Shown here: in pieces, positions 52,859-62,097 of the stretch
How the letters are laid out: the number at the start of each line of letters is the position of its first letter
Numbering within the stretch: position 1 is the stretch's first letter
Origin: Streptomyces sp. Act143
GTDB lineage: Bacteria > Actinomycetota > Actinomycetes > Streptomycetales > Streptomycetaceae
Length of the DNA stretch: 64,000 bases
Assembly: GCF_003143935.1 (NCBI RefSeq)
Contig: NZ_QFRX01000001.1
Coordinates: forward strand, 2,661,697-2,725,696
Direction: 5' to 3'
Program-made: the position numbers and the translations under genes
Notes under the pieces: generated by a model
What the model saw: the letters and a program-made list of their open reading frames with translations, nothing else
Databases searched by the model: none
Told to the model about the DNA's origin: nothing

Positions 52859-53740
52859 ATGCCCCCGACGGACGTCACCACACTGATCCGGACCGAGCTG
52901 CCCCGGCTGGCCGGTTCCCTGCGCAAGGTCGGCGAGCTGATCCTGGAGGATCCGGCCGCCGTCACCCACTGTTCGGCCGCCGAGCTGGGCCGCCGCACCG
53001 GCACCTCCCAGGCGACGGTGACCCGCTTCTGCCGGGCCATCGGCCTCGACTCCTACCAGCACCTGCTGATCGAGCTGGCCCAGGAACGCGGCCGCGGCCA
53101 GGTCTCGGACTGGGGCACCGCCGAGATCGGCCCGGACATCTCCCCCGACGACTCCTTGGAGCGGGTCGTGCAGGTCGTGGGCAACGCGGATCTGCGCGCG
53201 GTGCAGCAGACCATCGACCGGATCGACCTCGACGCGATCGAGCGCGCCGCGCAGGCGATGGCGCGGGCCCGCCGGATCGACCTCTACGGCGTCGGCGGCA
53301 GCGGCGCGGTGGCGCTGGAGACCGAGACCCGGCTGTTCCGCATCGGCTGCTCGGTGCGCGGCTGGACCGAGGTGCACGGCGCGGCCACCTCCGCCGCCCT
53401 GCTCACCCCGGCGGACGTCGCCCTCGGCATCTCGCACTCGGGGGCCACCCGGGAGACCATCGAACCGTTCGAGCTGGCCAAGGAGCGCGGCGCGACCACC
53501 GTGGCGATCACCTCCGACCCGCGCTCACCGCTCGCCAGGGCGGCCGACATCCGGCTCGTCTCCTCGGCCTCGGAGACCAACTTCCTCACCGGCATCGGCG
53601 GCCGGCACTCCGTCCTGGTGCTGCTCGACTGCCTCTACGTCCGGGTCGCCCAGCTCTCCTACCAGCGCGCGAGCGCCTCGCTGGCACTGACCGACCACAT
53701 CGTGCCGCAGCACTCGGCGAAGGGGCGGCGCACCCGCTGA
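52859..53740 (+). CDS. MurR/RpiR-family transcriptional regulator
   Basis: A 293-residue regulator. An N-terminal helix-turn-helix (CSAAELGRRTGTSQATVTRFCRAIG, HTH_6) is joined to a C-terminal SIS domain (IDLYGVGGSGAVALE, ALGISHSGATRETIEP, ATTVAITSDPRSPLAR). RpiR regulators sense phosphosugars through the SIS domain. ATG 52859 is preferred. In-frame GTG 52802 is possible, and ribosome sites are poor for both. It is divergent from the SIS gene and upstream of the GH38 gene. It is the likely controller of the mannosidase-ABC cluster. Confidence 0.92.
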   Translation: MPPTDVTTLIRTELPRLAGSLRKVGELILEDPAAVTHCSAAELGRRTGTSQATVTRFCRAIGLDSYQHLLIELAQERGRGQVSDWGTAEIGPDISPDDSLERVVQVVGNADLRAVQQTIDRIDLDAIERAAQAMARARRIDLYGVGGSGAVALETETRLFRIGCSVRGWTEVHGAATSAALLTPADVALGISHSGATRETIEPFELAKERGATTVAITSDPRSPLARAADIRLVSSASETNFLTGIGGRHSVLVLLDCLYVRVAQLSYQRASASLALTDHIVPQHSAKGRRTR

Positions 53741-53805
53741 CCCGCAGCGCCGAGCACGGGCCGACCACAGTGATATTGCATAGATGATTCACCGAGAACA
53801 CGCGT

Positions 53806-53826
53806 AGATGGTTGTTTGAACCATCT
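53806..53826. promoter_or_regulatory. Inverted repeat containing TTGAACCA before the GH38 gene
   Basis: AGATGGTT (53806-53813) and AACCATCT (53819-53826) form perfect 8-bp arms around GTTTG. The right half contains the TTGAACCA octamer found upstream of two other units. GATGATTCA at 53783-53791 lies nearby. The site is 48 bp before the mannosidase start. Confidence 0.6.
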
Positions 53827-53873
53827 CCACGGTGCCAGGATGGGACTCCGCCGAGCACTCTCGTAGGAGACCC

Positions 53874-56800
53874 ATGCGCGTCACCTCTGTCGAGTCGACC
53901 GAGCTTTTCGTCGGCACCCCCGAGCAGCCGTACCAGGTGGTGGCCGCCGAGATCGAGCACGTCCCGGGCCGCCAGGTCCGCCTCACCGCCGAGGGCCCGG
54001 GCGTGCGGAGCGTCGGGGAGACCCTGGTCACCGTGGGCGAGGACGGGACCGTACGCGCCGAGATACCCGTGACCGGCGACGGCGAGCACATCACGGTGAC
54101 CGCGGCCGACGGCTCCGAGGCCGCCCGGCGCACCGCGCCGTTCACCGCCGCCGAGCCCGGCTGGACCATGTTCATGGTCAGCCACTTCCACTACGACCCC
54201 GTCTGGTGGAACACCCAGGCCGCCTACACCGAGACCTGGGACGTCGCCGACGACCCGGCCGCCACCGGCCTGCCGGCCCGCACCTTCGACTCCCGCGGCC
54301 AGTCGGGCATGAGCCTGGTGCGGGCGCACTGCGATCTCGCCCGGCGCGACCCGGCGTACACCTTCGTGCTCGCGGAGGTCGACTACCTCAAGCCCTACTG
54401 GGACGCCTTCCCGGAGGAGCGCGCCTTCCTCCGCGAGCTGATCCGCACCGGCCGCGTCGAGATCATGGGCGGCACCTACAACGAGCCCAACACCAACCTC
54501 ACCGGCGCCGAGGCGACCGTACGCAACGCGCTGTACGGCGACGGGTACCAGCGCGGGATCATGGGGGCCTCCCCCGAGACCGCCTGGCAGTTGGACGCGT
54601 TCGGGCACGACCCGCAGTTCCCCGGTCTGATGGCGGACGCGGGCATCACGTCGAGCTCCTGGGCGCGCGGCCCGTTCCACCAGTGGGGGCCGGCCCTCTC
54701 CGTCTTCGGCGAGGAGCCCCGCGATCCCCGACGCATGCAGTTCCCGGCGGAGTTCGACTGGATCGCCCCCTCGGGGCGCGGCATCCTCACCGCCTACATG
54801 GTCAACCACTACGGCGCCGGTTGGGCCATCGACAACGCTCCCACCCTGCCGGAAGCAGAACAGGCCGCCTTCAAGCTGTTCCGGGGTCTGAAGAAGGTCG
54901 CGCTCACGCGCAACGTGCTGCTTCCGGTGGGTGGGGACTACGCGCCGCCGTGCCGGTGGGTGATGGGCATCCACCGGGACTGGAACGCCCGGTACGTCTG
55001 GCCGCGGTTCGTCAGCGCGATCCCGCGCGACTTCTTCGCCGCCGTACGGGCCGAGTTGGAGGCGGAGGGGCGCAGGCCCTCGCCGCAGACCCGGGACATG
55101 AACCCGGTCTACACCGGCAAGGACGTCTCCTACATCGACACCAAGCAGGCCCAGCGGTACGGCGAGACCCTCCTCGCCGACGCGGAGGCCTGGGCGACCC
55201 TCGCCTCCCTCGTCACCGGGCACCCCTACCCGGACGCGGCGCTGGACAAGGCGTGGCGGCAGCTGGTCTACGGCGCCCATCACGACGCGATCACCGGCTC
55301 GGAGTCGGACCAGGTCTACATCGACCTGCTCACCGGCTGGCGGGAGCTGGCCGACCTGGCGGAGGCCGTGCACGCCGACGCGACGGACGCGCTGGCCCGC
55401 CGGGTCGCCCGGCTCCCCGGCTCACCGGACGACCTGGTCGTCTTCAACGCGGCCACCCGGGAGCGCCGGGACGTGCTGTCCGTCCCCGACCCCGGGGCGG
55501 TCCCCCTCGACGACACGGGTCTGCCGCTGCCCGCCGTGCGGGAGGAGGACGGCGGACTCCGGGTCGTCGTCGGGGAGGTGCCGGGGCTGGGGCTCAAGGC
55601 ACTGCCGCTCGCCGCGGGTTCGGTCGGCGGATGGACGCCCGGCGCGGGGGCGACGATCCGCAACGAGTTCTACGAGGTGACCGTCGACCCCTCGCGCGGC
55701 GGCGGCGTCAGCAGCCTGCGCCAGGGCGGCCGGGAGCTGCTGCGCGCCGGTGACATCGGCAACGAGATCGTCGTCCAGGAGGAGTACCCGAGGCACCCGC
55801 GCTTCGGCGAGGGCCCCTGGCATCTCACCCCGACGGGCACGACCGCCGCCCGCAGCGGGGCCGTCCCGGCCGATGTCGAGGTTGAGCACTCCGCGGCCGG
55901 GCAGCGCATCACCGTCCGCGCCGACCTCGGCCTCTTCCGGTACACCCAGCGGCTGACCCTGTGGAAGGGCGTCGACCGGCTCGACGTCTCGACGACCGTC
56001 GACGGCTACGACGGCGCCGACCGGCTGATCCGGGTGCGCTGGCCGTCCGACGTGCGGGGCGGGCTGCCGGTGCACGAGGTGGCCGACGCGGTGATCGGGC
56101 GCGGCTTCGGGTTCGTGGAGGTGGACAGCGAGCGGTTCCCGTGGACGCTCGACAACCCGGCCAACACCTGGTTCGGGCTGGGGTCCACCGCGCGGGTAGC
56201 GGTGCACGACGACTCCGGTGTCCTGCTCGGCCGACGGGCCGTCGGCGTGGCCGAGTTGGTGTACGCCGACTGGGACGCGGCCGGTGCGCTGGGGGCGCCG
56301 CTCGCGGCGGCGCTGGTCCGTGCCGGGGTCACCGCGACCTCGACCGTCGCCGGCGGCCCCCGCTACGGCGACCTGGAGGTCGACTCCAACCTGCCCGACC
56401 TGCGGATCGCCGTCGGCGGCCCCGAGCGCAACTCCGTGGTCGCCGAGGCCCTCGCCATGGACCCGGCCGCCGGGCGCGAACTGCGGCGCCAGTTGGCCGC
56501 GTCGGGCGCGGCGGCGGTGTGGGTGGCGCCGCGTGCCTCGCTGCGCGAGGAGTGGGTGCCGGGGGCCGATCTGCGGGACCTGGAGCGGCTGCCGCTGCTC
56601 GTGGTCGCGGACACCGGGGACGGCACCAAGGCGGTCGACGCGCTCGTCGCCGACCTCGACGACTTCACCGTGACGGCCACCGCGGCGGGCGGCGGCGAGG
56701 CACTGCCGCCCGGCGACGCCTGGGACGGGCGGAGCTTCGCCGTCCTCAACCGGGGCACGCCGGGCTGCGTGGTCACCTCCGCCGGCGACCTCTGCATGTC

Positions 56801-58100
56801 CCTGATGCGCTCCTGCACGGGCTGGCCCTCCGGCATCTGGGTCGCCCCGCCCCGGCGCACCGCCCCCGACGGCTCCGCGTTCCAGCTCCAGCGCTGGTCC
56901 CACACCTTCGAGTACGCCGTCGTCGCGGGCGAGGGCGACTGGCGGGATGGCGAACTGCCCGCCCGCGGGCATGAGTTCAACCACCCGCTCACCGCCCGTC
57001 TGCGCACCGGGGCCGAGGGCGGGGCCGCGGACCCCCTGCTGCCCCGCAAGGGCACGCTGCTGGAGCTGGAGCCCGCGGGAGAGGTCCTGCTCGACGCCCT
57101 CAAGCCGGCCGGGTCGCCGCTGGCCCGGGGCAGCGTGGCACGGCCCGACCCGGGACGCGGGATCGTGGTCCGGGTGCACGAGGTGAACGGACGCCCGGTG
57201 CGGGCGCGCGTCCGCGGGGTGTTCGGCTGGACCGGCGGCACACGTGCCGACGTACTGGAGACGCCCGGGGAGCCGCTGGTGCCGGACGCGCAGGGTGTCC
57301 TGGACGTCGGTCTGAACGGCTTCGAGGTGGCGACCGTGCTGGCCACGGCGGCGGAGGCGGCGCCTGTCTCCCCTGCTCCCGGCGTCGCCGCCCGGGAGCC
57401 CGCCCAACCCATCCACACCCGGTACTGGCTGCACAACTCCGGCCCCGCGCCGCGCGGCAACATGCCGGTGACCGTGTACGTCTCCCCCACCGTCCTCACC
57501 GCCTCCGGCCCGGTGACGGCCGGCGTCCGGATCGCCTCGGAACTCACCGACGCCCCGGTCTCGGGCACGGTGACCTTCGAGGTGCCGCCGGGCTGGCGGG
57601 CCGAGCCCGCCGAACTCCCCTACGCGCTGGGCCCCGGCGGCTTCTCCCTCGCCGAGGTCACGGTGACCCCGCCCCCGGACGCCGGGCCCGGCAGACACTG
57701 GCTCGCGGCCCGGCTGTCGTACGGCGGGCAGACGTACGAGGACGTGGTGGCCCTGGACGTGCCCGGCGGGCCGCCGGCGGGGCCGACGCTGGTGTGCGCC
57801 CTGGGCGCCGAGCGGGTCACCGTACGGCGGGGTGAGCGCGTCCGGGTGCCGGTGAGTCTGCGCAACACCACGCTCGGGGCGGTCAGCGGGCAGGTGTGGG
57901 CGGTCTCGTCCTGGGGGACCTGGCCGGGGGTCCGGCCGGGACTCCAGGGGTTCACCGTGCCCGCCGGGGAGCGGCTGGAGTACGCGGTCGAGGTGGACGG
58001 CTCGGCGGTCCCGCCGGGTTCGTACTGGCTGATGGCAAAGGTCGGATGGCACGGCTGTGTCGCCTATACGGAGGCGGTGGAGCTGGAGGTGACGCCGTGA
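53874..58100 (+). CDS. GH38 alpha-mannosidase, large form
   Basis: A 1408-residue enzyme without a signal peptide. An N-terminal beta domain (about 1-95) precedes the GH38 catalytic domain: HFHYD at 104-108 supplies zinc ligands and Asp241 in QLDAFGHDPQF is the likely nucleophile. Beta-sandwich domains and C-terminal NEW3-like modules (YWLHNSGPAPRGNMPVTVYV) follow. It removes alpha-linked mannose, for example from N-glycans. HFHYDPVW differs from the common HSHWDREW, so it belongs to a distinct subgroup. ATG 53874 follows TAGGAGA. Its stop overlaps the next start (GTGA). Confidence 0.92.
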   Translation: MRVTSVESTELFVGTPEQPYQVVAAEIEHVPGRQVRLTAEGPGVRSVGETLVTVGEDGTVRAEIPVTGDGEHITVTAADGSEAARRTAPFTAAEPGWTMFMVSHFHYDPVWWNTQAAYTETWDVADDPAATGLPARTFDSRGQSGMSLVRAHCDLARRDPAYTFVLAEVDYLKPYWDAFPEERAFLRELIRTGRVEIMGGTYNEPNTNLTGAEATVRNALYGDGYQRGIMGASPETAWQLDAFGHDPQFPGLMADAGITSSSWARGPFHQWGPALSVFGEEPRDPRRMQFPAEFDWIAPSGRGILTAYMVNHYGAGWAIDNAPTLPEAEQAAFKLFRGLKKVALTRNVLLPVGGDYAPPCRWVMGIHRDWNARYVWPRFVSAIPRDFFAAVRAELEAEGRRPSPQTRDMNPVYTGKDVSYIDTKQAQRYGETLLADAEAWATLASLVTGHPYPDAALDKAWRQLVYGAHHDAITGSESDQVYIDLLTGWRELADLAEAVHADATDALARRVARLPGSPDDLVVFNAATRERRDVLSVPDPGAVPLDDTGLPLPAVREEDGGLRVVVGEVPGLGLKALPLAAGSVGGWTPGAGATIRNEFYEVTVDPSRGGGVSSLRQGGRELLRAGDIGNEIVVQEEYPRHPRFGEGPWHLTPTGTTAARSGAVPADVEVEHSAAGQRITVRADLGLFRYTQRLTLWKGVDRLDVSTTVDGYDGADRLIRVRWPSDVRGGLPVHEVADAVIGRGFGFVEVDSERFPWTLDNPANTWFGLGSTARVAVHDDSGVLLGRRAVGVAELVYADWDAAGALGAPLAAALVRAGVTATSTVAGGPRYGDLEVDSNLPDLRIAVGGPERNSVVAEALAMDPAAGRELRRQLAASGAAAVWVAPRASLREEWVPGADLRDLERLPLLVVADTGDGTKAVDALVADLDDFTVTATAAGGGEALPPGDAWDGRSFAVLNRGTPGCVVTSAGDLCMSLMRSCTGWPSGIWVAPPRRTAPDGSAFQLQRWSHTFEYAVVAGEGDWRDGELPARGHEFNHPLTARLRTGAEGGAADPLLPRKGTLLELEPAGEVLLDALKPAGSPLARGSVARPDPGRGIVVRVHEVNGRPVRARVRGVFGWTGGTRADVLETPGEPLVPDAQGVLDVGLNGFEVATVLATAAEAAPVSPAPGVAAREPAQPIHTRYWLHNSGPAPRGNMPVTVYVSPTVLTASGPVTAGVRIASELTDAPVSGTVTFEVPPGWRAEPAELPYALGPGGFSLAEVTVTPPPDAGPGRHWLAARLSYGGQTYEDVVALDVPGGPPAGPTLVCALGAERVTVRRGERVRVPVSLRNTTLGAVSGQVWAVSSWGTWPGVRPGLQGFTVPAGERLEYAVEVDGSAVPPGSYWLMAKVGWHGCVAYTEAVELEVTP

Positions 58101-58726
58101 CGGAACAGGATGCCGCCGCGGTGCGGGGCGAGGGGATCTCGAAGGCACGGGTGGATGCCCTGTTGAGAGCCGTCCCGCCCCGTGACCGGGAGACCCGCCC
58201 CGAGTCCCTGGCACGGGCCGAACGACAACGCCGCCGCTGGGCGACCCAAGTGGTCGTCACCGACGAACTGGCCCGCCGGGCCTGCGCCGACCGGGGCCTG
58301 GAACCCCCCTGCGAGGTGTCACCGGCCCTGCTGCTGCGGGTGGCCGAGTCCGATGTGGCGGACCTCGGCAGCATCGTCGCCGCCGCCCTCGCGCACTCCC
58401 CCGCGGCCCGGGCCCTGCTGGCCGAGTTGCAGCGTGAGCACCCCGTGCCCGAGGAGGCGGTGCGGGACTACTACGACCGCAACCGGGACCGCTACCTCAC
58501 CCCGGAGGCGCTCAGACGCGGGGTGAACCCCTTCGGCGGCGCCACGGACGCGGACTTCGTGCCGTACCGGAAGGCCCGTGCCGGCATCACGGCCGAGCTG
58601 CGCCGGGCGGCGGGTCACCGCGCGTTCTTCGACTGGCTGGACCGGGCCCGGGCCGACGTGACCTACGCGCCGGGGCACGAGCACCCCGGCGACCCGTCGC
58701 ACCCCGATCACGAGCACCGGCACTGA
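58097..58726 (+). CDS. Hypothetical protein coupled to the mannosidase
   Basis: A 209-residue, highly charged helical protein. GTG 58097 overlaps the mannosidase stop, which suggests coupled synthesis. RVDALLRAVPPRDRETRPES and VRDYYDRNRDRYLTPEAL are visible; the second resembles the region before parvulin domains in SurA/PrsA-type foldases, but no complete PPIase domain follows. A His-rich tail (HEHPGDPSHPDHEHRH) could bind metal, perhaps the zinc of the neighbouring GH38. The function is not known. Confidence 0.8.
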   Translation: MTEQDAAAVRGEGISKARVDALLRAVPPRDRETRPESLARAERQRRRWATQVVVTDELARRACADRGLEPPCEVSPALLLRVAESDVADLGSIVAAALAHSPAARALLAELQREHPVPEEAVRDYYDRNRDRYLTPEALRRGVNPFGGATDADFVPYRKARAGITAELRRAAGHRAFFDWLDRARADVTYAPGHEHPGDPSHPDHEHRH

Positions 58727-58766
58727 GAACGGCATCCAAACGCAACACGGCAAACCATTGACCTCC

Positions 58767-58822
58767 GATGAATTCTGGTCCACCTTTTCATCAATCGGAG
58801 CCCAAGTTGGTGATTTGAACCA
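58767..58822. promoter_or_regulatory. Regulatory region of the sugar ABC operon
   Basis: GATGAA (58767-58772) and TTCATC (58787-58792) are inverted, flanked by CCGAT (58765) and ATCGG (58794-58798). TTGAACCA follows at 58815-58822, 16 bp before the ATG. The octamer matches those before the SIS and GH38 genes. Confidence 0.5.
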
Positions 58823-58838
58823 GCCGAGAGGACAGTTC

Positions 58839-60215
58839 ATGCGTGCGAGAAGAGTGACCGGATCCCTTGCCTGTCTCGTGGCCCTGACGCTGACGGCCGC
58901 CGGGTGCGGCCTGTCGGGCGGCGGCTCCAGCGACGGGGGCGCCACCGCGGGCGGCTGCAAGGTCGACAAGGGCAATGTCGGGTCGGGGAAGCTGACCGGG
59001 GACGTCAAGGGCACGATCACCTTCCAGACCACCAACTTGAAGAAAGACTTCGGAGGTTTCTTCAACGGGGTGATCGCCGCCTTCGAGAAGGCCCACCCCG
59101 GCGCCGAGGTCAAGTGGATCGACGACCCGGGCGACAACACCTTCACCAGCCGCACGGTCGCCGACGCCCAGGCCTGCACGCTGGCGGACGTCATCAACGT
59201 CAACGCGCCCACGGCGACGGCCCTCACCAAGGCCGGCTACCTCCTCGACGTCGGCACCAAGGACCCGGACGCCGCCAAGCCGTTCGTCCCGTCGTTCTGG
59301 AAGTCCGCCGCCTTCAAGGACGCCGACGGCAAGGCGATCCACACCGCGCTGCCCTGGTACACCGGCGGTGTCGTCCTGACGTACAACAAGGACCTGCTGG
59401 AGAAGGCCGGCGTCGACCCGGCGAAGCCGCCGACGAGCATCTTCGGGCTGTTCGCCGACTACGAGAAGATCGCCGAGGCGGGCGACGGCAAGTTCTACGC
59501 CACGATGGCCAACCCGATCTGGCGCATCCCGGCCGACTTCGACCAGATGGGCATCAAGGTCCTCTCCGGCGACGGCAGGTCCGCCGTGTTCGCCGACGAC
59601 CCGCGCACCACCCAGTGGGTCGCCTGGATGGCGAAGCTGTACAAGGCGGGCGCGATGCCGAAGGACTCGCTGTCCTCCAGCAACGACCCGTCCACGCTCT
59701 ACAGCCAGGGCAAGGTCGCCTACGGCTCGACGAACCCCAGCTTCGTGCGGTTCGTGAAGCAGAACAGCCCGTCGGTGTACGACAGGACGGCCGTCGGCCA
59801 GCAGCCCTACGACGCGCTCGGCCGCGCCTCCGCCGGTGCCCCGCAGTACATCTCGGTCGCCGCGACCAGCAAGAACGCGCCCACCGCACTGTCGTTCGCG
59901 GAGTTCCTCACCGACGCCGAGAACCAGACGGCCTGGTGCAAGGACCCGGACGTGGTGATCTTCCCGACCACCACCGCGTCGCTGAACGACCCGTTCTTCC
60001 AGAACGCCGGCGGCAGCGACCCGTTCTCCCAGGCCCGCAAGCTCGTCGCCGACCAGCTGAAGACAGCCAGCACCAACCAGACCAACCTCTCCCCGGCCGT
60101 GCAGAACGCGATCGTCGCCCAGGTGCAGTTGGCCATGCAGGGCAAGAAGAGCCCCGAGCAGGCCGTCAAGGACGCCCAGGAGAAGGCGAACGAGCTTCTG
60201 AAGCAGGCGGGTTGA
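58839..60215 (+). CDS. Carbohydrate ABC transporter substrate-binding lipoprotein
   Basis: A 458-residue lipoprotein: a signal with LTLTAAGC lipobox, a Gly/Ser linker and a family 1 extracellular solute-binding fold. ITFQTTNLKKDFGGFFNGVI comes first, then VTYNKDL-like LTYNKDLLEKAGVD and PWYTGGVV. The end is rich in Lys/Glu helices. ATG 58839 has GAGAGGA upstream. It is the first of three ABC genes after the mannosidase and probably captures oligosaccharides released outside. Confidence 0.94.
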   Translation: MRARRVTGSLACLVALTLTAAGCGLSGGGSSDGGATAGGCKVDKGNVGSGKLTGDVKGTITFQTTNLKKDFGGFFNGVIAAFEKAHPGAEVKWIDDPGDNTFTSRTVADAQACTLADVINVNAPTATALTKAGYLLDVGTKDPDAAKPFVPSFWKSAAFKDADGKAIHTALPWYTGGVVLTYNKDLLEKAGVDPAKPPTSIFGLFADYEKIAEAGDGKFYATMANPIWRIPADFDQMGIKVLSGDGRSAVFADDPRTTQWVAWMAKLYKAGAMPKDSLSSSNDPSTLYSQGKVAYGSTNPSFVRFVKQNSPSVYDRTAVGQQPYDALGRASAGAPQYISVAATSKNAPTALSFAEFLTDAENQTAWCKDPDVVIFPTTTASLNDPFFQNAGGSDPFSQARKLVADQLKTASTNQTNLSPAVQNAIVAQVQLAMQGKKSPEQAVKDAQEKANELLKQAG

Positions 60216-60217
60216 CG

Positions 60218-61219
60218 GTGACGGCCGAGATCACGAAGCCGGTACCGGTGCCCGGCACGGAGACATCCGTGCCGGGCCCGGCCCCCTCCCGCCTCCGGGC
60301 GTTGCTCCCCGGCCCGTCCGCCGGGGCCAACGGGGCGGCGATGTACCGCCGTTGGTGGCTGCCGTGGCTGTGGACCGCGCCCGCGATCGCCTGTGCGGTG
60401 GTCTTCGGCGTCTTCCCGTTCCTCAACACCGTCCTGCTGTCGTTCACGAACGCCAAGCCGCTCGGCGGCGCCGCGAGTTTCGTCGGAGTCGACAACTACA
60501 CGCGGATGCTGGACGACTCGGACTTCTGGCTGGCGACCCGCAACAGCATCCTGTACGCGCTCGTCGTCGTCCCCCTGATGGTGCTGCTGCCGCTGCTGCT
60601 GGCCGTGCTGGTGGAGAAGAACCTCCCCGGCATCGGCTTCTTCCGCTCCGCGTTCTACACGCCGGTGCTGGCCTCCAGCGTGGTCGTGGGGCTGAGCTGG
60701 CAGTGGCTGCTCGCGGACGACGGGCTGGTCAACACCTGGCTGGAGAAGGCCCACTTGATCAGGTCGGCGATTCCGTTCCTGTCGGACTCGTGGCTGATCC
60801 TGCTGTCCGCGATGGGCCTGACCCTGTGGAAGGGCCTCGGCTGGTACATGGTCTTCTATCTGGCCGCCCTCGGGAACGTCCCCAAGGAACTGCACGAGGC
60901 CGCCGCCATGGACGGCGCCGGAGCGGTCCGCCGCTTCTGGCACATCACGGTCCCCGGCGTCCGCCAGGCCATGATGCTCGTCGGCACCCTCACCGGCATC
61001 GGCTCGCTGCGCGTGTTCACCGAGATCTACATGCTCGGCAGCTCCACCGGCGGCCCCGGCGGCGCCGACCGCACCCTGCCCTTCTACATCCGGGACGTCG
61101 GCCTGGACCCCATCACCGGCAACGCCGGTTACGGCTCGGCCGTCAGCGTGGCCCTGTTCGCGCTGACGCTGGGCCTGACCCTGCTGGCGCAGCGCCTGAC
61201 GAAGGAGGACGAGTCGTGA
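60218..61219 (+). CDS. Carbohydrate ABC transporter permease (MalF type)
   Basis: A 333-residue permease with six helices. A Pro-rich N-terminal extension is followed by WLPWLWTAPAIACAVVFGVFPF. The ATPase contact loop is PKELHEAAAMDGAGAVRRFWHITVPG. GTG 60218 begins two bases after the substrate-binding gene (TTG 60212 is also possible). Its stop overlaps the next permease. No ATPase gene is adjacent, so it probably uses the shared MsiK-type ATPase common in Streptomyces. Confidence 0.94.
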   Translation: MTAEITKPVPVPGTETSVPGPAPSRLRALLPGPSAGANGAAMYRRWWLPWLWTAPAIACAVVFGVFPFLNTVLLSFTNAKPLGGAASFVGVDNYTRMLDDSDFWLATRNSILYALVVVPLMVLLPLLLAVLVEKNLPGIGFFRSAFYTPVLASSVVVGLSWQWLLADDGLVNTWLEKAHLIRSAIPFLSDSWLILLSAMGLTLWKGLGWYMVFYLAALGNVPKELHEAAAMDGAGAVRRFWHITVPGVRQAMMLVGTLTGIGSLRVFTEIYMLGSSTGGPGGADRTLPFYIRDVGLDPITGNAGYGSAVSVALFALTLGLTLLAQRLTKEDES

Positions 61220-62097
61220 CGACCGCTGTTCCGGCCCGGCGCCGACGCTTCCTGCCCCGCTGGCGCGACTACGGCCGTCCGCGTGAACTCGCCGTCCGCT
61301 ACCTGCTGTTGTTCCTCGTCCTCGGTCTCACGGTCGGCCCGCTGCTCTGGCAGCTGCTGGCCTCCCTGAAGAGCACGGGCGAGGACGTCTTCGGCGCGGA
61401 CGCCACCCTGCTGCCGCACCACCCGACGCTGCGCGCCTACCGCACCGTCTTCGAACAGGTCCCGGTGGCCACGTACATCAGGAACAGCCTGATCGTGGTC
61501 GTCCTGTCGATCACCAGCCAGCTCGTCTTCTCCACCACGGCCGGCTACATGCTCTCCAAGCCCGGCTGGAAGGGCCGCAAGGCGGTCTGGGTGGTTCTGA
61601 TCGCGTCGATGATGTTCCCCTTCGAGTCGATCATGGTGTCGCTGTTCCTGAGCATCCGCGACCTGGGCCTGGTGGACAGCCTGGCGGGCGTGTGGCTGCC
61701 CGGATTCGTCGGGGCCATCAACGTGCTGCTGATGCGGGGCGCGTTCCTCGCGGTGCCGCGCGAGATCGAGGACTCGGCGATGCTCGACGGCGCGAACGAG
61801 TGGCAGCGCTTCCGGTACCTCTACCTGCCGTCCGCGTGGGGCGCGATCATGGTGGTGGTCATCAACACCTTCATCAGCGCCTGGGACGACTTCCTGTGGC
61901 CGCTGATCGTGCTGCGCTCCGAGGACAACATGACACTGACGCTGGGGCTTTCCCGGTTGCAGTCGTCGTCCTTCGGCTACGACCAGCGGATGGTGATGGC
62001 CGGTTCGGTGATCTCCGTGATCCCGGTGCTGGTCCTGTTCGTGATCACGCAGCGGTGGTTCTACAAGGGCGTGTCGTCGGGGGCGGTCAAGCTCTGA
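61216..62097 (+). CDS. Carbohydrate ABC transporter permease (MalG type)
   Basis: A 293-residue permease with six helices. The ATPase contact loop is PREIEDSAMLDGANEWQRFRYLYLP and the C-terminus is WFYKGVSSGAVKL. GTG 61216 overlaps the MalF-type stop (GTGA). It converges with, and overlaps by 11 bp, the GH3 gene. It completes a transporter for sugars made by the neighbouring glycosidases. Confidence 0.95.
   Translation: MTTAVPARRRRFLPRWRDYGRPRELAVRYLLLFLVLGLTVGPLLWQLLASLKSTGEDVFGADATLLPHHPTLRAYRTVFEQVPVATYIRNSLIVVVLSITSQLVFSTTAGYMLSKPGWKGRKAVWVVLIASMMFPFESIMVSLFLSIRDLGLVDSLAGVWLPGFVGAINVLLMRGAFLAVPREIEDSAMLDGANEWQRFRYLYLPSAWGAIMVVVINTFISAWDDFLWPLIVLRSEDNMTLTLGLSRLQSSSFGYDQRMVMAGSVISVIPVLVLFVITQRWFYKGVSSGAVKL

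Noticed and set aside
58776..58784. DasR-type site around TGGTCCACC
   Set aside because: It keeps only half of the expected palindrome (TGGTCTAGACCA).
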